DNA of 64,000 nucleotides, taken from the NCBI RefSeq assembly GCF_910592395.1, contig NC_088319.1:3410001-3474000 (forward strand), written 5' to 3'. Shown here piece after piece: positions 10,722 to 22,671 of this stretch (positions are counted from its first letter, which is position 1; each line of letters opens with the position of its first letter). This DNA comes from Lineus longissimus (lineage: Eukaryota; Nemertea; Pilidiophora; Heteronemertea; Lineidae). The position numbers and the translations under genes are program-made. The notes below the pieces were generated by a model. That model ran no database searches. It was not told the origin of the DNA and saw only the letters and a list, made by a program, of their open reading frames with translations.

Positions 10722-10746
10722 GGAATATTCCAGAAAGTTCACGAAC
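10722..10746. promoter_or_regulatory. Heat-shock element 1 (five perfect alternating pentamers)
   Basis: GAA 10723-10725, TTC 10728-10730, GAA 10733-10735, TTC 10738-10740 and GAA 10743-10745 sit exactly 5 bp apart. This is five consecutive inverted nGAAn units with all 15 key bases matched. Such arrays bind HSF trimers. The site is about 310 bp upstream of the HES start codon on the HES side and about 210 bp upstream of a + strand TATA-like box. Confidence 0.75.
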
Positions 10747-10810
10747 GATTCGAAGCGACCCGTTGGTCCCATCTTGCATAGAAAAAGGTGTGTGATTCGT
10801 GGCATGGATG

Positions 10811-10835
10811 CTTCTCGAATTATCGCGAAACTTCC
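10811..10835. promoter_or_regulatory. Heat-shock element 2 (four perfect and one degenerate pentamer)
   Basis: TTC 10812-10814, GAA 10817-10819, ATC 10822-10824 (one mismatch), GAA 10827-10829 and TTC 10832-10834 keep the 5-bp phasing. It lies 65 bp from element 1, so the two make a clustered HSF target. Confidence 0.65.
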
Positions 10836-10955
10836 ACAAAAGCCGCCGGTTGCTAGCAAATAGAGGCTTTTGTTTATATCTATATACGTTGCGAACTGTC
10901 CGAAACGATCCGTTGTTCCTTTTCTTTGAGACTTTACAAAAGGTGTAACATGTTG

Positions 10956-10965
10956 TTATATAAGG
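10956..10965 (+). promoter_or_regulatory. TATA-like box downstream of the HSE pair
   Basis: TTATATAAGG follows the HSE pair on the + strand at about 120-210 bp. This is the order seen in inducible heat-shock promoters, but no open frame follows, so no transcript is proven. Confidence 0.3.
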
Positions 10966-10966
10966 G

Positions 10967-12730
10967 TCGTAAAGGAGCGTTGCGATGGGGTAAACAAGCT
11001 TGGGGCGAAAATTGAATCATTATTACCCTACATGCAATTAAGACCCAATTTTGATTGCTGTGTAGATGTGACCAAAATTTAAAATTATTACACGCTGGCA
11101 AAGATTTCTAAAATCGAGAGACAGTAAAAATTCATGCCGATCAATCGGCAGCTCGTCGGGATCCCTGGGCACAGACTTCACGGTGGCTAAATGTATCGGT
11201 TTGGCTAAGGAAATGCGTGCTTACCGAGAGACCTTGAGAGGAAATGACGACACAAAGGAGCATACATGTTAAAGTAGGTTCATTTTGAGGGGCGTGAGGC
11301 CCGCATTTATTAATTGTATTCGATTGTACTCCTCCCACACTGTAATGGGATGGCCTGGTTTCTATTGTGTTGCAAAGGTAAACCTCCAATACCCTTATCC
11401 ATCGTGGACTTGAATTGGCATGATGAAAGTCCTGATTCATTGGGCCTCTGGCACTCAAAAGGAGGTAGCTGTGAATCCATTCAATTCTGCTTTTGATGAC
11501 GTTCTTGAAGTAATTAGCACTTTACTTAATGTTTAAACTGGGAATGTTTGACCTGAGTTAGAAAACGTGATTCCGGAAAGCATTTTGTGTCTTAAGAAGA
11601 TAAGTGCAGTGATATTTTATATACACAGTAATTCTTAATTGCTCAGAACTAAGTTGAAGACAATCTTTCATGACTGTTGATATTTTTTCTGCATTAGGTT
11701 ACTGTGACTACCTCCGCAATACCTGGCCGACGGGTCAAACGTGCTGTTGTGTCCAATTGAGCCCTTGGAGGACCATGTGTGGATCACAGAATGCTTGACA
11801 TCACTTTCAAAAAGTGTCTGCCATTGAAACATGCATTAAATCACAGATGTATAGCTCTACACCCGTGATTCAGTCTACCGAGGCTTACTACAAAGATGTC
11901 TTGAGTATTCACACCCACTTCTGATGATACCCCTTTGTGGGTGGGCCTAATTAAACGTATGGTACATCTTCAGTTGTACAAGAAGGTATAGAAGACGTTA
12001 TAGGCAAGGATAACCTGTATATTAGTCGACTCTAAACAGTGAAATCTAAAACTTGAGATCAGTAAGTATGTCAGAAAACGAATGCCGGGGCTGTAATACC
12101 CGAACACGACTCAATCCGATTGGCCTCTTGATTGTATCACATGGAATGACAATGATCGGACCAGGTCCTGCAACATTAATCATATCCTCGATCAGAAAGG
12201 CCTACATCATTACCGGTGTCGGAGTCCACTGCAGTTTTCTGTCCACCTAATTGCCCTGGTACAGACACTCGGGTAGGGACCACGGCTTTTCGTCTCATCC
12301 GACAAATTTTAGCGTCTTGAAAGCACGGATGTAACCCCCCCCCCCCCCCGGGTTCACAATGCTTGTGGCACCAAGATTTGCATGTCGGTAGGCCTTACTA
12401 TTGATTCATCCCGAGTATTTATCGATAATGTAAGGAGAGATCATCCATGTCTCATTCCTAGAGGCAACACAAACTGTTCGGCCGGGTTGTTGTTTGCAAC
12501 CTCCGACAAGGACCTATTCTTGTTATTTTGGCTCTAAATAACGACTCAACAGGCTGACTGTCAAAACGATGGGATTATGTTTAATGAAAGATTATTAGGG
12601 AGTGTTAGAAATCATACTGTGGTATCAAGCACAAAAATGGACCACCTATCCAAAATCCCCGGGTTTTTCGACACCCGTGTCTTCGCCGTGTGCAAGAAAA
12701 ACCCGGCGAGCGCTTCCACCTATAAAATCG
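10967..12730. other. Non-coding stretch
   Basis: No open frame or recognisable family is visible on either strand. A C run at about 12337-12350 is the only oddity. If the HSE/TATA block is a + strand promoter, any product here would be non-coding RNA. Confidence 0.4.
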
Positions 12731-13731
12731 GTGTATTCCTGTTTCGCCTATTCCTGTTTCGCCTTATTCCTTATTCGCCTATTCCTGTTTCGCCTAATTC
12801 CTGTTTCGCCTATTCCTGTTTCGCCTATTCAAATGTATTGCTAACCTCCCCACAGACGTAGGAATATGAACCGTCCCTTACTTTAGTGTCAAAGGCTATC
12901 ATTAAGAATAAAGTCTGAAATAATGGATTTAGCGACATGTCGATTATTTCAGTATTATTCGGAATAACTTTGGAAAATTATACATAGCTTACATCGGCTT
13001 ATGTTTTAGCTTATTTTAAAAGGCAAGAAATAAAATAGTAAGAAAGTTTTACCCTTTCATTAGATTTGAGAAAGGTTTCTTAGGCCTGCATTTTATATTG
13101 TGGATTCTCTTTCTTTTGTCTTAGTCAGTAACTGGCTTCGTAATAGAAAGAATACCTATAGCTACATTGTTCTTTACTATGACATGGGTTTTACAGCTGA
13201 TTTTGATCAAATAATTATGAGAATGTACAGTATTATGTATTTTTATCAAAAAGTCATGAATTCCTGTTTTTATAAAATAAGCGACTGCTTTACTCTACTT
13301 AATCGATTAGTTTTTACTGTGTGTCAGTATGGTCATATGGTCAAATAAGTCCCGGACTGTCCCCGCTTTCAAGGTGACTCTTTCAAAACGGTCATGGTAT
13401 GGTTTGTTAACAAAGTTGATGGCATTTGATTAGTCAAATTGTCATCACATCGTTAACATCATCCAATTGTCCCCTCACATTTTCCCCATAAAATGGACAT
13501 GCATCCCTAAGGTTCCCCCAGGGAGAGTCGATTTATTGTAGGGGTACTGGAAAGTAGGCGAAACAGGAAGTAGGCGAAACAGGAATAGGCGAAACAGGAA
13601 ATAGGCCAAACAGGAAATAGGCCAAACAGGAATAGGCGAAACAGGAATAGGCGGAACAGGAATAGGCGAAACAAGAATAGGCGAAACAGGAATTTTGTAG
13701 GCGAAACAGGAATAGGCGAAACAGGCATACT
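12731..13731. mobile_element. Foldback (TU-like) transposon A with inverted 15-bp minisatellite arms
   Basis: The left arm (about 12732-12831) is six copies of TATTCCTGTTTCGCC and the right arm (about 13553-13727) some eleven copies of its reverse complement. The spacer between them is ~720 bp, A/T-rich and non-coding. TAAAATCG (12723-12730) and TAAAATCA (13732-13739) flank the unit and match at 7 of 8 positions, as a target-site duplication would. The outermost bases, GTGTATTCC on the left and AGTATGCC on the right when reversed, are alike. Elements of this design are known as foldback or TU elements. Confidence 0.75.
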
Positions 13732-13739
13732 TAAAATCA

Positions 13740-15340
13740 GCATAAGATAATTGTTAGTTGATCCGGCAACAGGTGCCGCTGCAGTTAGTACCTCTCATGT
13801 GTTTTGTAAATGTTGGAGATTAGAAAGTGTGTATCACGCATGCGCCGTAGGGACAGCAATTACAGAAATCGAACCCGCCATCTGCGCCGTGCTAAGGAAC
13901 TACAGATTGCCGTGTTTCTTGCCGTGTTTCTTTCATGTGTCAAACCCGTGTTTAAATTAGCCCCATCGAGCTTGATGGGGCTAATAGACACGGGTTTTTA
14001 CACACGGGTCTATTTAAGCACTGCAATTCAAAGGTGGAAGCGCAAAAACACGGGGATTTACTAGTTGGAAGCGCAACTTAAGACTATTGTGATTCAACAC
14101 ATGGAAATTAACACTTCTGAACCTACAGAAGGACTCATAAACATGCCTCAGTCAATAATGGAAACTACCAAGTAAATACATGTTCAACCTTTTGACCAAT
14201 CTGGTCTCTCTTCTCCCAGTGAGAAGAACTATAGTTTTATACACACCTAGACACCATTGTTACCCATTACCTTGGCCATGTCTTCTTTAAACCATTTCCA
14301 TCAAGAAACGAAAGCATCTCGACCAATAAAACCTCAGTTCAACTACTAGTACAAGGCCCAGCGCTATCACCATACTCTAAAACTAAAACATAAGCCTAAG
14401 CTATTTTCCGCAATTCGATTTCGAAAATTACCTTTACCAGTAATGGGAATTTGGAGGCGTAATCAGCTCTCACACTAAAGTAATAATCGCTGGCAAAAAG
14501 TCATCATGTAAACCGACCACGTGTGAACACGCAATTCTAATCATGAGCAGACTGATTACACTAATATAGATAGATAGATAGATTAATAGATATTAACCCC
14601 CAAATTTGGGGAAGATTAAAACCGTCGGAACCTTTTCGAGTCACCGTCTAGGCCAACGAGTAACTTCGCAAGAACGGCATCACAAATCGTCATTATAGCT
14701 GAACTGCATGCACAAAACCAGAGCGTCCCATGCGGCAATAGTAAGAAATTCAAACGATCGAAAGGTCCTTCTGAATACGGCATGAAAATGATAGACCTCC
14801 AATGCTTCGATGCACTTGATTTTACAAACCAGCAAGCCACATGACGATGCGGACAGTCTCGGAGAATTATGGAAGAGAAAAAAAATCAAAATCTTCTCCA
14901 GGGATTCGAACCCGGGAACTCGGGCGCAGAATATATCTTATATGAATGGCGATCATGCTTAATTTTTGAGAGATGAACCAGAAATTTTCTCAAGTACATG
15001 TAATAGAAGAAGATAACAAGACTAAGGTGAACATTGCCAAGAGAAAACGCCGCATACATAATCACGCACAGCAAATAAAAAATGACTTTCTTCCTGCAGT
15101 TGCCAACTAGAAGCCGCTCAAAGACGTTGAACAAAGATTACACACAAATGTTTGCACATTCTATAAAGGCGTATAAAACGACAGGCATTTCAAGCAGCCC
15201 AGTGGCCTTGATCCTGATCAAAATGATTTTCGTCCACCATTGCTTGGATGTTTGGTCCCATTCCGGGAAGTTTTGTCCCATTCTGGGATGATCGGTACCA
15301 TTCCTGGAGCTCTTTTCTGTTCGAAGGAGATAAACTTCAA
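13740..15340. other. Non-coding stretch before the 3' end of the XDH-like gene
   Basis: No exon is recognised. It contains the hairpin listed separately, an ATAG microsatellite near 14568-14585, a tRNA-like T-arm remnant near 14898-14912 (probably SINE debris) and a ~20-bp unit repeated about three times around 15250-15310 (…CCCATTC-C/T-GG…). Confidence 0.4.
13942..13997. repeat. Hairpin around ATTAGCCCCATC
   Basis: The segments AAACCCGTGTTTAAATTAGC... and ...GCTAATAGACACGGGTTT pair across a 6-nt loop (GAGCTT), with a small asymmetric bulge. Confidence 0.45.
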
Positions 15341-15346
15341 ATGTCC

Positions 15347-15352
15347 TTTATT
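15347..15352 (-). promoter_or_regulatory. Candidate polyadenylation signal of the XDH-like gene
   Basis: TTTATT on + reads AATAAA on -, about 370 bp beyond the stop codon at 15722-15724. Confidence 0.35.
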
Positions 15353-15721
15353 TCGTTAGCAGACGACAGAAAATGCCTCGCTTTGACTGAAAATGCCTCG
15401 TTTTCGTAGGATATTCGGTCCCATACCCTCAACCCTGATCATGTTTCTAGCAGACTTCTGAAGGGTGTTTCGGGCGTTTGCCTTTCTCTCGGCCATTTCT
15501 CGTGGTCTTTTTTTAAAACATGGACGCTTCTGTTTTTGTTCATGCAGTTCAGCTTTAAAGCTGGCATGTCTAGCTAATACTAGACAGGTATTGCATTATT
15601 ATTTGGTTATTTTTAATGCTCTTGAACGCCAATTCGGAAAGGAGAAAGGTGTGCAGTAGCGGCTCTCTAAGGACCTCTCAAACAAGTAATTCCCGCAATT
15701 TCCAGCGGATATGTCCTGGCT

Positions 15722-18700
15722 TTAAGCATGTGCACTCTCGATAAGTTTGTCCCCGCATGCCATGCGTATCTTCTCTGACGTAGCCGGGGCGTTCAGCCTG
15801 AAGACGCCAGTCAATTCGTTTTCTTTCCTCTTGGCCAGAATAGCCTCTTTTATCGCCAAGAACACACAGGTAGACAGTAACAAGGGTGGCTCACCAATAC
15901 CCTGGAACAAAATCAACGACCGGAATAAAAAGCTGGTGCAGAAAGGTGTATCGCTTATGATAACCGAGCAGGCGGTGCTGCTGGGAGATGTTTCTATAAT
16001 TGCACAGGATCGCATGTCTCAAGTCTGACTACAACATGAGCCACACTGATGTGTTATGCCACGCATCATGCAAAATACCTTTGTTATTTTCAGTCCGATA
16101 ACCTAAGAACAGACACGCGATTAAATACTGGTATGCGGATGAAGGCTGTTTCCTGCTCATCAATAAGGGGTGTTATCACTTGCAACTGATCTGATGAAGA
16201 GTTTTGACTTTTCATACCCAAACGATTTGTTTCCACTATCTTGTCAAATAATGGAGACAGATAAGCGATCCTCACCTTTGATGAGTAAACAGCCTTTGGA
16301 AATTCATTTTCGACACCTTTAAGGATTGTGACATTGAATTCTCTCGGGATGGTGTTGATCGTGGGGATCTTGTACGAGTGAGGGCCCCTTGTAAGAAGTT
16401 TGCCTTCTGCGCTGTGCACATTCTCCTCCATGGTGTGGAATCCACAGCCCTGGAAGAAAGGACCATCTTACTTTGATGGACTATTTCCAGGCTTTCAGTG
16501 ATCGAGGTATCAAAGTGAAACACTATAGCCCAGAAGTACTTCGAAATGTGACACCTCTGATCTGTTCGTGCTCGTTCGGTAGACAAGCAAAGCAACGTTT
16601 TGTGTTTATGAATCTTGACGATGATGGGAACCCATCTCTCATATGAATTGACCGAGCTTTACCTTGTGGTCTCCTGTCAAACAGTCCACCTAAACCTGAG
16701 CGCAAGCCGCACCATACGTGAAGTACGCGCTGACCGTTCCCTAGCTCGTTTCGCAACCCCTTAATTATTTGCATCAGCACGTTGTTCAGCGGTCGCCATC
16801 AATCTCATCAGTGTTCTCGCAAATTTATGAGAAAAATGATTGTCTTACCATGACGAAGGCCCCCTCTATCTGGCCGATGTCGATGGCTGGGTTGATGCTT
16901 CGACCAACGTCCATCACAATGTCAGTCCTTAGAAGCTGGAAGAAAGGACAAGATGACACAAGGGCATGGCTCATTCGGCAGCCATCATGTAGCTTGCGAT
17001 GGTTTGGTGTTATGCTTTTGGTTCAGCCGGCATGTAGGTCGGTGAATTACCGGCCAGGGCATTCTCATGTCTATCAACCAGATTGTCGAAACAACTACCG
17101 CTCAAGTCACCACAAACCCCGTATTTTTGAGGCATCTTAAATACCTCCTCATCCTCACTTATACCCGTCGGTGCTCTCATGTGAATTGACCGAGCTTTAC
17201 CTTGTGGTCTCCTGTCAAACAGTCCACCTCAACCTGAGCGCAAGCCGCACCATACGTGAAGTACGCGCAGATCGTTCCCTTGCTCGTTTCCCAATCGAAG
17301 TCCTTGCCTCCCAAGCACCTGTAATGAATATGACCAGGGATTGATTGTGGTTCTCTACTTTAGCAAGCCTATTCTAGATTCTCGTAACAGGTATTGGCAG
17401 ATGTGAGCCAAGTGGAACACCAGGATAGTTTAGAATAGGACATCAAAGCTTAAAATATGAAATAGTGGCCTTCCTGGACGTCATCTTGAATTTCTCAAAA
17501 TCAAGGATGGCCCTGGTATGGATTCTCTAGTTTGGTATTCTTACATTTGTTCTGATGGCAGACAATCCAGCAAAGCATCAAACTCAAACGTACTGAAACA
17601 GATATGTTTCGTAATATCAAAGCCAGGAGAACACCGGACAGGTTAACATGGTCGAATAGAAACAAACCAGTTTGAAGACAAGATACTTACTTCCAGAATC
17701 CAGTTGCTGACAGATTGACCTGGTCTTCAAAAGCTCCCACCACCCAATCCTTCCAGCTTCCATCAGGTTGTTTGTTCTTGTACGGCTGCAGCCTTGCCAT
17801 CAGCTTATCACAGGCGTTCTAGAAGAACAGCAAATGGGAATATTTATTAGTCTCAACATTTAAAATGGGAGCAAGAGTTTGCTCCTTGCAGGGAGGAAGG
17901 AGTGACTCGTAGTATAGGTATAGTATAGGTGGTACTCGTACGATGGTGTTTACTGTTGCATGATCAGTATTGGAGTGTGGGACTCCTAATCAAGAGGTCT
18001 CCTTTCTTACCGGACCCATGTTCCTCTGTGGGAACCTCCTTGTCGCTGCTTGGTCGCAAAATGTCCTAAGCTTTCCGAGTTCTCTACCAAGATACGCTAA
18101 TGTACCTCGATGAAGACCTACAGGCCTACAACAGTGAGAGTAAACCTTACTCATAACATAACTGCAAGGTTTTATCTTACTTCAGCAATATCAAAAACCT
18201 CTCTTTACAAAAAAACTGTATTACTATATTACCTTGACTGCACCACCAAAAAGGTCAGTCGACTGACTGGCCATTGTAGTAGTAGTGTTTGGGACGATAT
18301 CGGTGGATGTTTCTTTGATATGGATCAGATCAGTTGAGATGTTGAGCACCCTGCTGGCCACCTGGATCAGTTTTGTGTGTATGCCTTGTCCCATTTCGAC
18401 CCCTCCGTGTGATATCAACACGCTGCCGTCAACGTAGACGTTTACTAGGGCTGCTCCCTACAAACCAATCACAAATTGATCATGAAGTTTGCCCATTTAA
18501 AACAAATATACATCTGTACAAATAAGGTCACATTAAGCAGTTGCATAAGTATGATTAGCCATCAGCATCTGTATTCATCTCAAATGCTGGTTTCTTGACA
18601 AGAAAAGCATGACAAATATTGGTCGATTCTGATTGGTGTATTGTAAATAGCTTATCAAGGTCGTTGATTGGATCATACAGTAGGCTTAATTAATCAACAG

Positions 18701-21700
18701 AGACTGTTGATTGGCTCATAGGAATTCGATTCTGATAGGTTTCGTTGAATGATGTACCTGAGAATCCGAAGGCGGGTTAGCCATCAAATTGTATTTAATA
18801 GCTGTGGCAGAAATTCCTCGTTTTACCCATTTGTGCTTCCTGTAATAGAAAAGTTGGAGGTGAACCCACATCAGTGGCACGTACTAGCAGATCTTAACTT
18901 CGAAAGTTCGTACAAGAAATATTACTCCAAAGACCGAAGTTTCAGTCTACAGTATATATTGTTGTGAAAGGCGATCACACACATACCTGATATTCAAACT
19001 CATTCTCTTTGCCATCATTGGCTTCCAGTTTGTGACGTCACTGTATTGTATATTGATAGTCTTTTATACAGTTGGACCAGTGAAATTACCTGTTGAATGC
19101 CTCAAACTCCTCTCGTGTCCTTCTGTAGTCAGATTGTTCGAGACACCCCTGCCAACACTTCCCGATGGTACAATTGTTCAGTACCGTACCGCTAAAGGTC
19201 ACATCTCCTTCACTGAACAGGTTCACGCTTCGAATCTGGAAAAAGGCAGACAACAGTATTTTTAAATTTTTTTTAAAGGCACTTATAGTCTTATTCCTCA
19301 ACACCTTTTATTATTGAAAACATCTTTCCTAGCACTCTATTTTACACTGCGCAGCAGCTTAACGTAGAGGTTATTTGGATCGTACTGAGACTGACTAGGA
19401 CCCCTGAACTTGTCTGTAAGGGACTTTAGCCTGTGGTCTTCATCACGTGCCTTCTACGGGTCGCCAAACACATGAAAGACTGGCGTACAAAGGAGAATAA
19501 GAGTGACATTAAGAGTACATGATCAGTAAAGCACTTTCAAGGTATAACATTGCTTCACCTGTTCCTGTGGTAGAGCCAGTGCCTGGGCCATGTCATGAAG
19601 GATGTTCTCCATGCAAGTGGTCATTTGAGGGGCACCGAACCCCCGGAAGCTAGTAGAGCACTGTATGTTCGTATACCAGACGTGTCCTCTGGCATAGAAG
19701 TTGGGAATTTTATACCCTCCCTCCATGTGGACGAGGCCTTCCGCGAGTACCTGTAGATTGAGAAAAAAAGTGTGGTTGATATCCTTTTTTGATAGAGTAT
19801 TCAAATTGCAAGATCATTTTATAATTTTCCAGCGATTGCGTTTACTGCGTCTCCACTTTAATATCATAATCCGTGGAGTTTCTGATACCACACCCTGCAC
19901 ACGATATCTCATCGCATTTGATACAGTATCCGGAATGGGGCTGTTTATGATCAAGTCACTTACAAATATCGATGAATCCGTACAGTACCCGGCGTTTAGA
20001 TGCATATCAACTTCCAAGGCAGTGAACTTTCCTTCTTTACTGAATCCGACCTGAAAGGAAAATAAACCTGGCGAGGTTAAGCGGTGGCCTCAAATCATCC
20101 AATCGTTTAAATGAAAGTCAGTTCGTGGTCATAACGTGACATCAGCAAAGTTTGTTCTTGCTTGCTTACCTTATACTTAAATAGAGCTGGGTGTCTTTTG
20201 CCAGTGTTAATTATGTCCTCTTCTCGAGTCAGCACACACCTCGCAGGCCGTTGTAATCTGTGAAAGAACGATTAAGTTGTAGGCCAACTCACGAAATATC
20301 CCAGTGAAACAAGTCTTGTGATAAAGTGGTCTGATGGATGTTGGTCAATAAAAGCAGCGGCTAAAACGCAGGCGACGTCTCAAGGTCCAGATTCAAAGAG
20401 CACAGTGGACCAGTAGGCCTACACAGTAGGATAGTCAAAATGTAACGGAATTAGAAAGTTTCGATAACAATCAAACTATCATGGGTATCTGGAGATTGTA
20501 GTTTCAATGACTCACTTGTTTGCCGCCACTACGCATGGTCCCCACATAGCCGTTGTTCGTCTTTCCTTTCCACCAAATGCGCCACCTATGATGGAAGAAA
20601 TTGAAATCTGTCTCTTTGATACTCTAAACGGTGAGACTAACTGAGGTGGTCTGGCCATGTGTGCCGTATGGAGCCGGTCAGGCTTCTGAGAGCAGTAACT
20701 GACTTAGATCGAATTTAGATGGCCGCAAAACAAAGAAGAGGGGGGGGGGCTGGATGGAATTTGACAGACTTCTGTTATCTTACTCAAGGACTTGAGAAAA
20801 GCAAGTCAAATTGTGACCGCTCACCCATTCGTTTCACTCTGACGTTGATACGGTTTCGGTTAACACCAAGGATCGTTGACATATATTCCTGTAAACAAAA
20901 TAAACTAGGAGGAACATGTGTTGAGGTGCAGACTAGTCCTTGATAGGGAATACAACACTGGACACTATTGAGTCGAAGACCACCGGCAGTGACCAGCGAA
21001 CGCGATTATGCATACTCAACGAAAGTAGCAGTTCAGAGTGGGACGTGAGTGGTCACTTTGAAAGCCAACATCACATAAACTATGATTATATAAGGTCGAA
21101 AACAAAATCAGTCTATAACCTCAATTGATATCAACTTTTCATTGGTGAAAACTACTTTTTCCTGTCCTTGTCGCCACAGCCATGATTCAACAATATCTTT
21201 AATTCATCGAAAAAGCATTCGTACTAATAGTATGCCAAGACAACCTTAATACCCAATTCATCTCATATATACTTACGCAGAGATTGGATGCACACTGCGT
21301 GCCTCCAATCAAGTCCATCTCCTGGTGTTCGCCGTTTGGAACAGCTATTCCTGCATTCGTCTCCATGTAGAAATGCTCCTGGGCGCCGGTCTCGAATTCA
21401 CCTTCCAAAACATGATCAGCCGATTTGAATCCTGCTTCCAAATCTCCATTTTTTATTCGTAAATCAGGCTTCTTGTTAGGGTTTTCAGCCATTGCATCTT
21501 CGATGCTGATAATGGGCTTCAGCTCCTCGTAGTTTACCTTAACCAGTTTTGCTGCTTTCATTGCGGTCAACGAATCTTCGGCAACAATGGCACCAATCAA
21601 AATCCCCTCGCTGGTCACCTTGAACACAAAATGATGAGTTTCTTGGCGAGTATTTTCCGATCGTTCTTTCTGGCCGAGCGTGAGGCTCCCGTGACAGGCG

Positions 21701-22671
21701 GAGAGACCCTGTCGGCCTCCCAATTACATGCAATTCATAACCTCTACAGAGCTTTAGACATTACCGAAATACCACCAAATAGACAGCGAACGCTGAGGAA
21801 GAAAAAAAGGCGGAGTTTTGTTTTCGATCAATGTATACACCCCACAGCCGTTTTTAGCATTAATCCTATAGAGGTAATGGTAGAGAAAATAATATATCTT
21901 ACCATTCTAAAAAGATCACCGAATTCCCCTGATTTCTGATAACACAAGAGATGCCTTACCTTCTCCGAGGCGAACAACTCTTCATCCGCATTGAACTTGT
22001 TCTTTCCCGGGACGTCATGGTGGTCGAGGTAGCAGACGACACCAGGAAGGTCAAGGACTGCAGACGGATCGACGCCAAGAATCTTGGCATGTGCTTTCCT
22101 GCTGAGAACTGGTGCAACGTACACCTCATCTGAAAGGAATCGTCACATCATTTTGCAGGCAAACATGATCAAGCATTTGTCTTATTCTGCTCTGTTCTGC
22201 ACTACCATCCTTCACAAACGATTGCAAACCTGAAAATTGCCTGGCACCAGACTTAAGTCAGCCAGCAATTCGTGGATGAGGTTTGCCTGGCACTACATGT
22301 GTTTACTACCGTAATCCACCACATCTCAGACAAACTCTGACACTCTGGAGATGAACTATCATTATCTTCCACCTCGGAAACATCACTTAGATTTGAGCTT
22401 TCAGTTCATAACTCGTCTTGAACATCAAAGTTTACCTCATTATGCAAATATCGTCAAACTTACCCTCATATTTTGGGATGTCGTCAGTATATCGTGCATT
22501 CCCTGCCGTGCATTCGAAGGCAGACTGGTGAACCAATGGTCTTCCTACAGCATCAGCAATGGATTGTCCTTCAGGAACTTCTTCAAACACTTGTGTGGCG
22601 CGGACTGCACCCTTGGCTAACTCAGTTAGAACTGTCGAAGTAGTTCTCCCCTTCTTCTTAGATAAATCCTC
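15722..22671 (-). CDS. XDH-like gene, exons 14-29: molybdopterin-binding domain
   Basis: Exons 22464-22671, 21960-22129, 21277-21618, 20825-20888, 20516-20585, 20170-20257, 19964-20050, 19559-19750, 19090-19235, 18758-18839, 18233-18457, 17691-17818, 17201-17318, 16849-16935, 16276-16449 and 15722-15901. Landmarks: [24 protein letters not shown] (Glu809, bovine E802), SFRGFGAPQ (Arg919 and Phe921, bovine R912 and F914), [10 protein letters not shown] (Mo-cofactor loop), [26 protein letters not shown] and GEPPLL (Glu1271, the catalytic base, bovine E1261). Bovine R880 aligns with Glu887 and F1009 with Ala1016. The 22 residues around 996-1023 are the most divergent part. Confidence 0.93.

Noticed and set aside
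10890-10910. A third heat-shock element (GAACTGTCCGAAA)
   Set aside because: The second GAA is off the 5-bp phase and the middle unit has a mismatch.
12577-12861. Open frames with FRLFLFRL/CFAYSCFAY repeats here and at 13507-13743, 37422-38014 and 38603-39053
   Set aside because: They are translations of the 15-bp minisatellite arms of the foldback elements. A unit length divisible by three keeps frames open without meaning.
12731-13731. Short regularly repeated units resembling a CRISPR-like array
   Set aside because: Units are contiguous with no unique spacers, occur in inverted pairs, and the DNA is eukaryotic.
14890-14925. tRNA-like T-arm (GGGTTCGAATCC on the - strand)
   Set aside because: No matching acceptor stem, D-arm or anticodon arm upstream; more likely a SINE or tRNA fragment.
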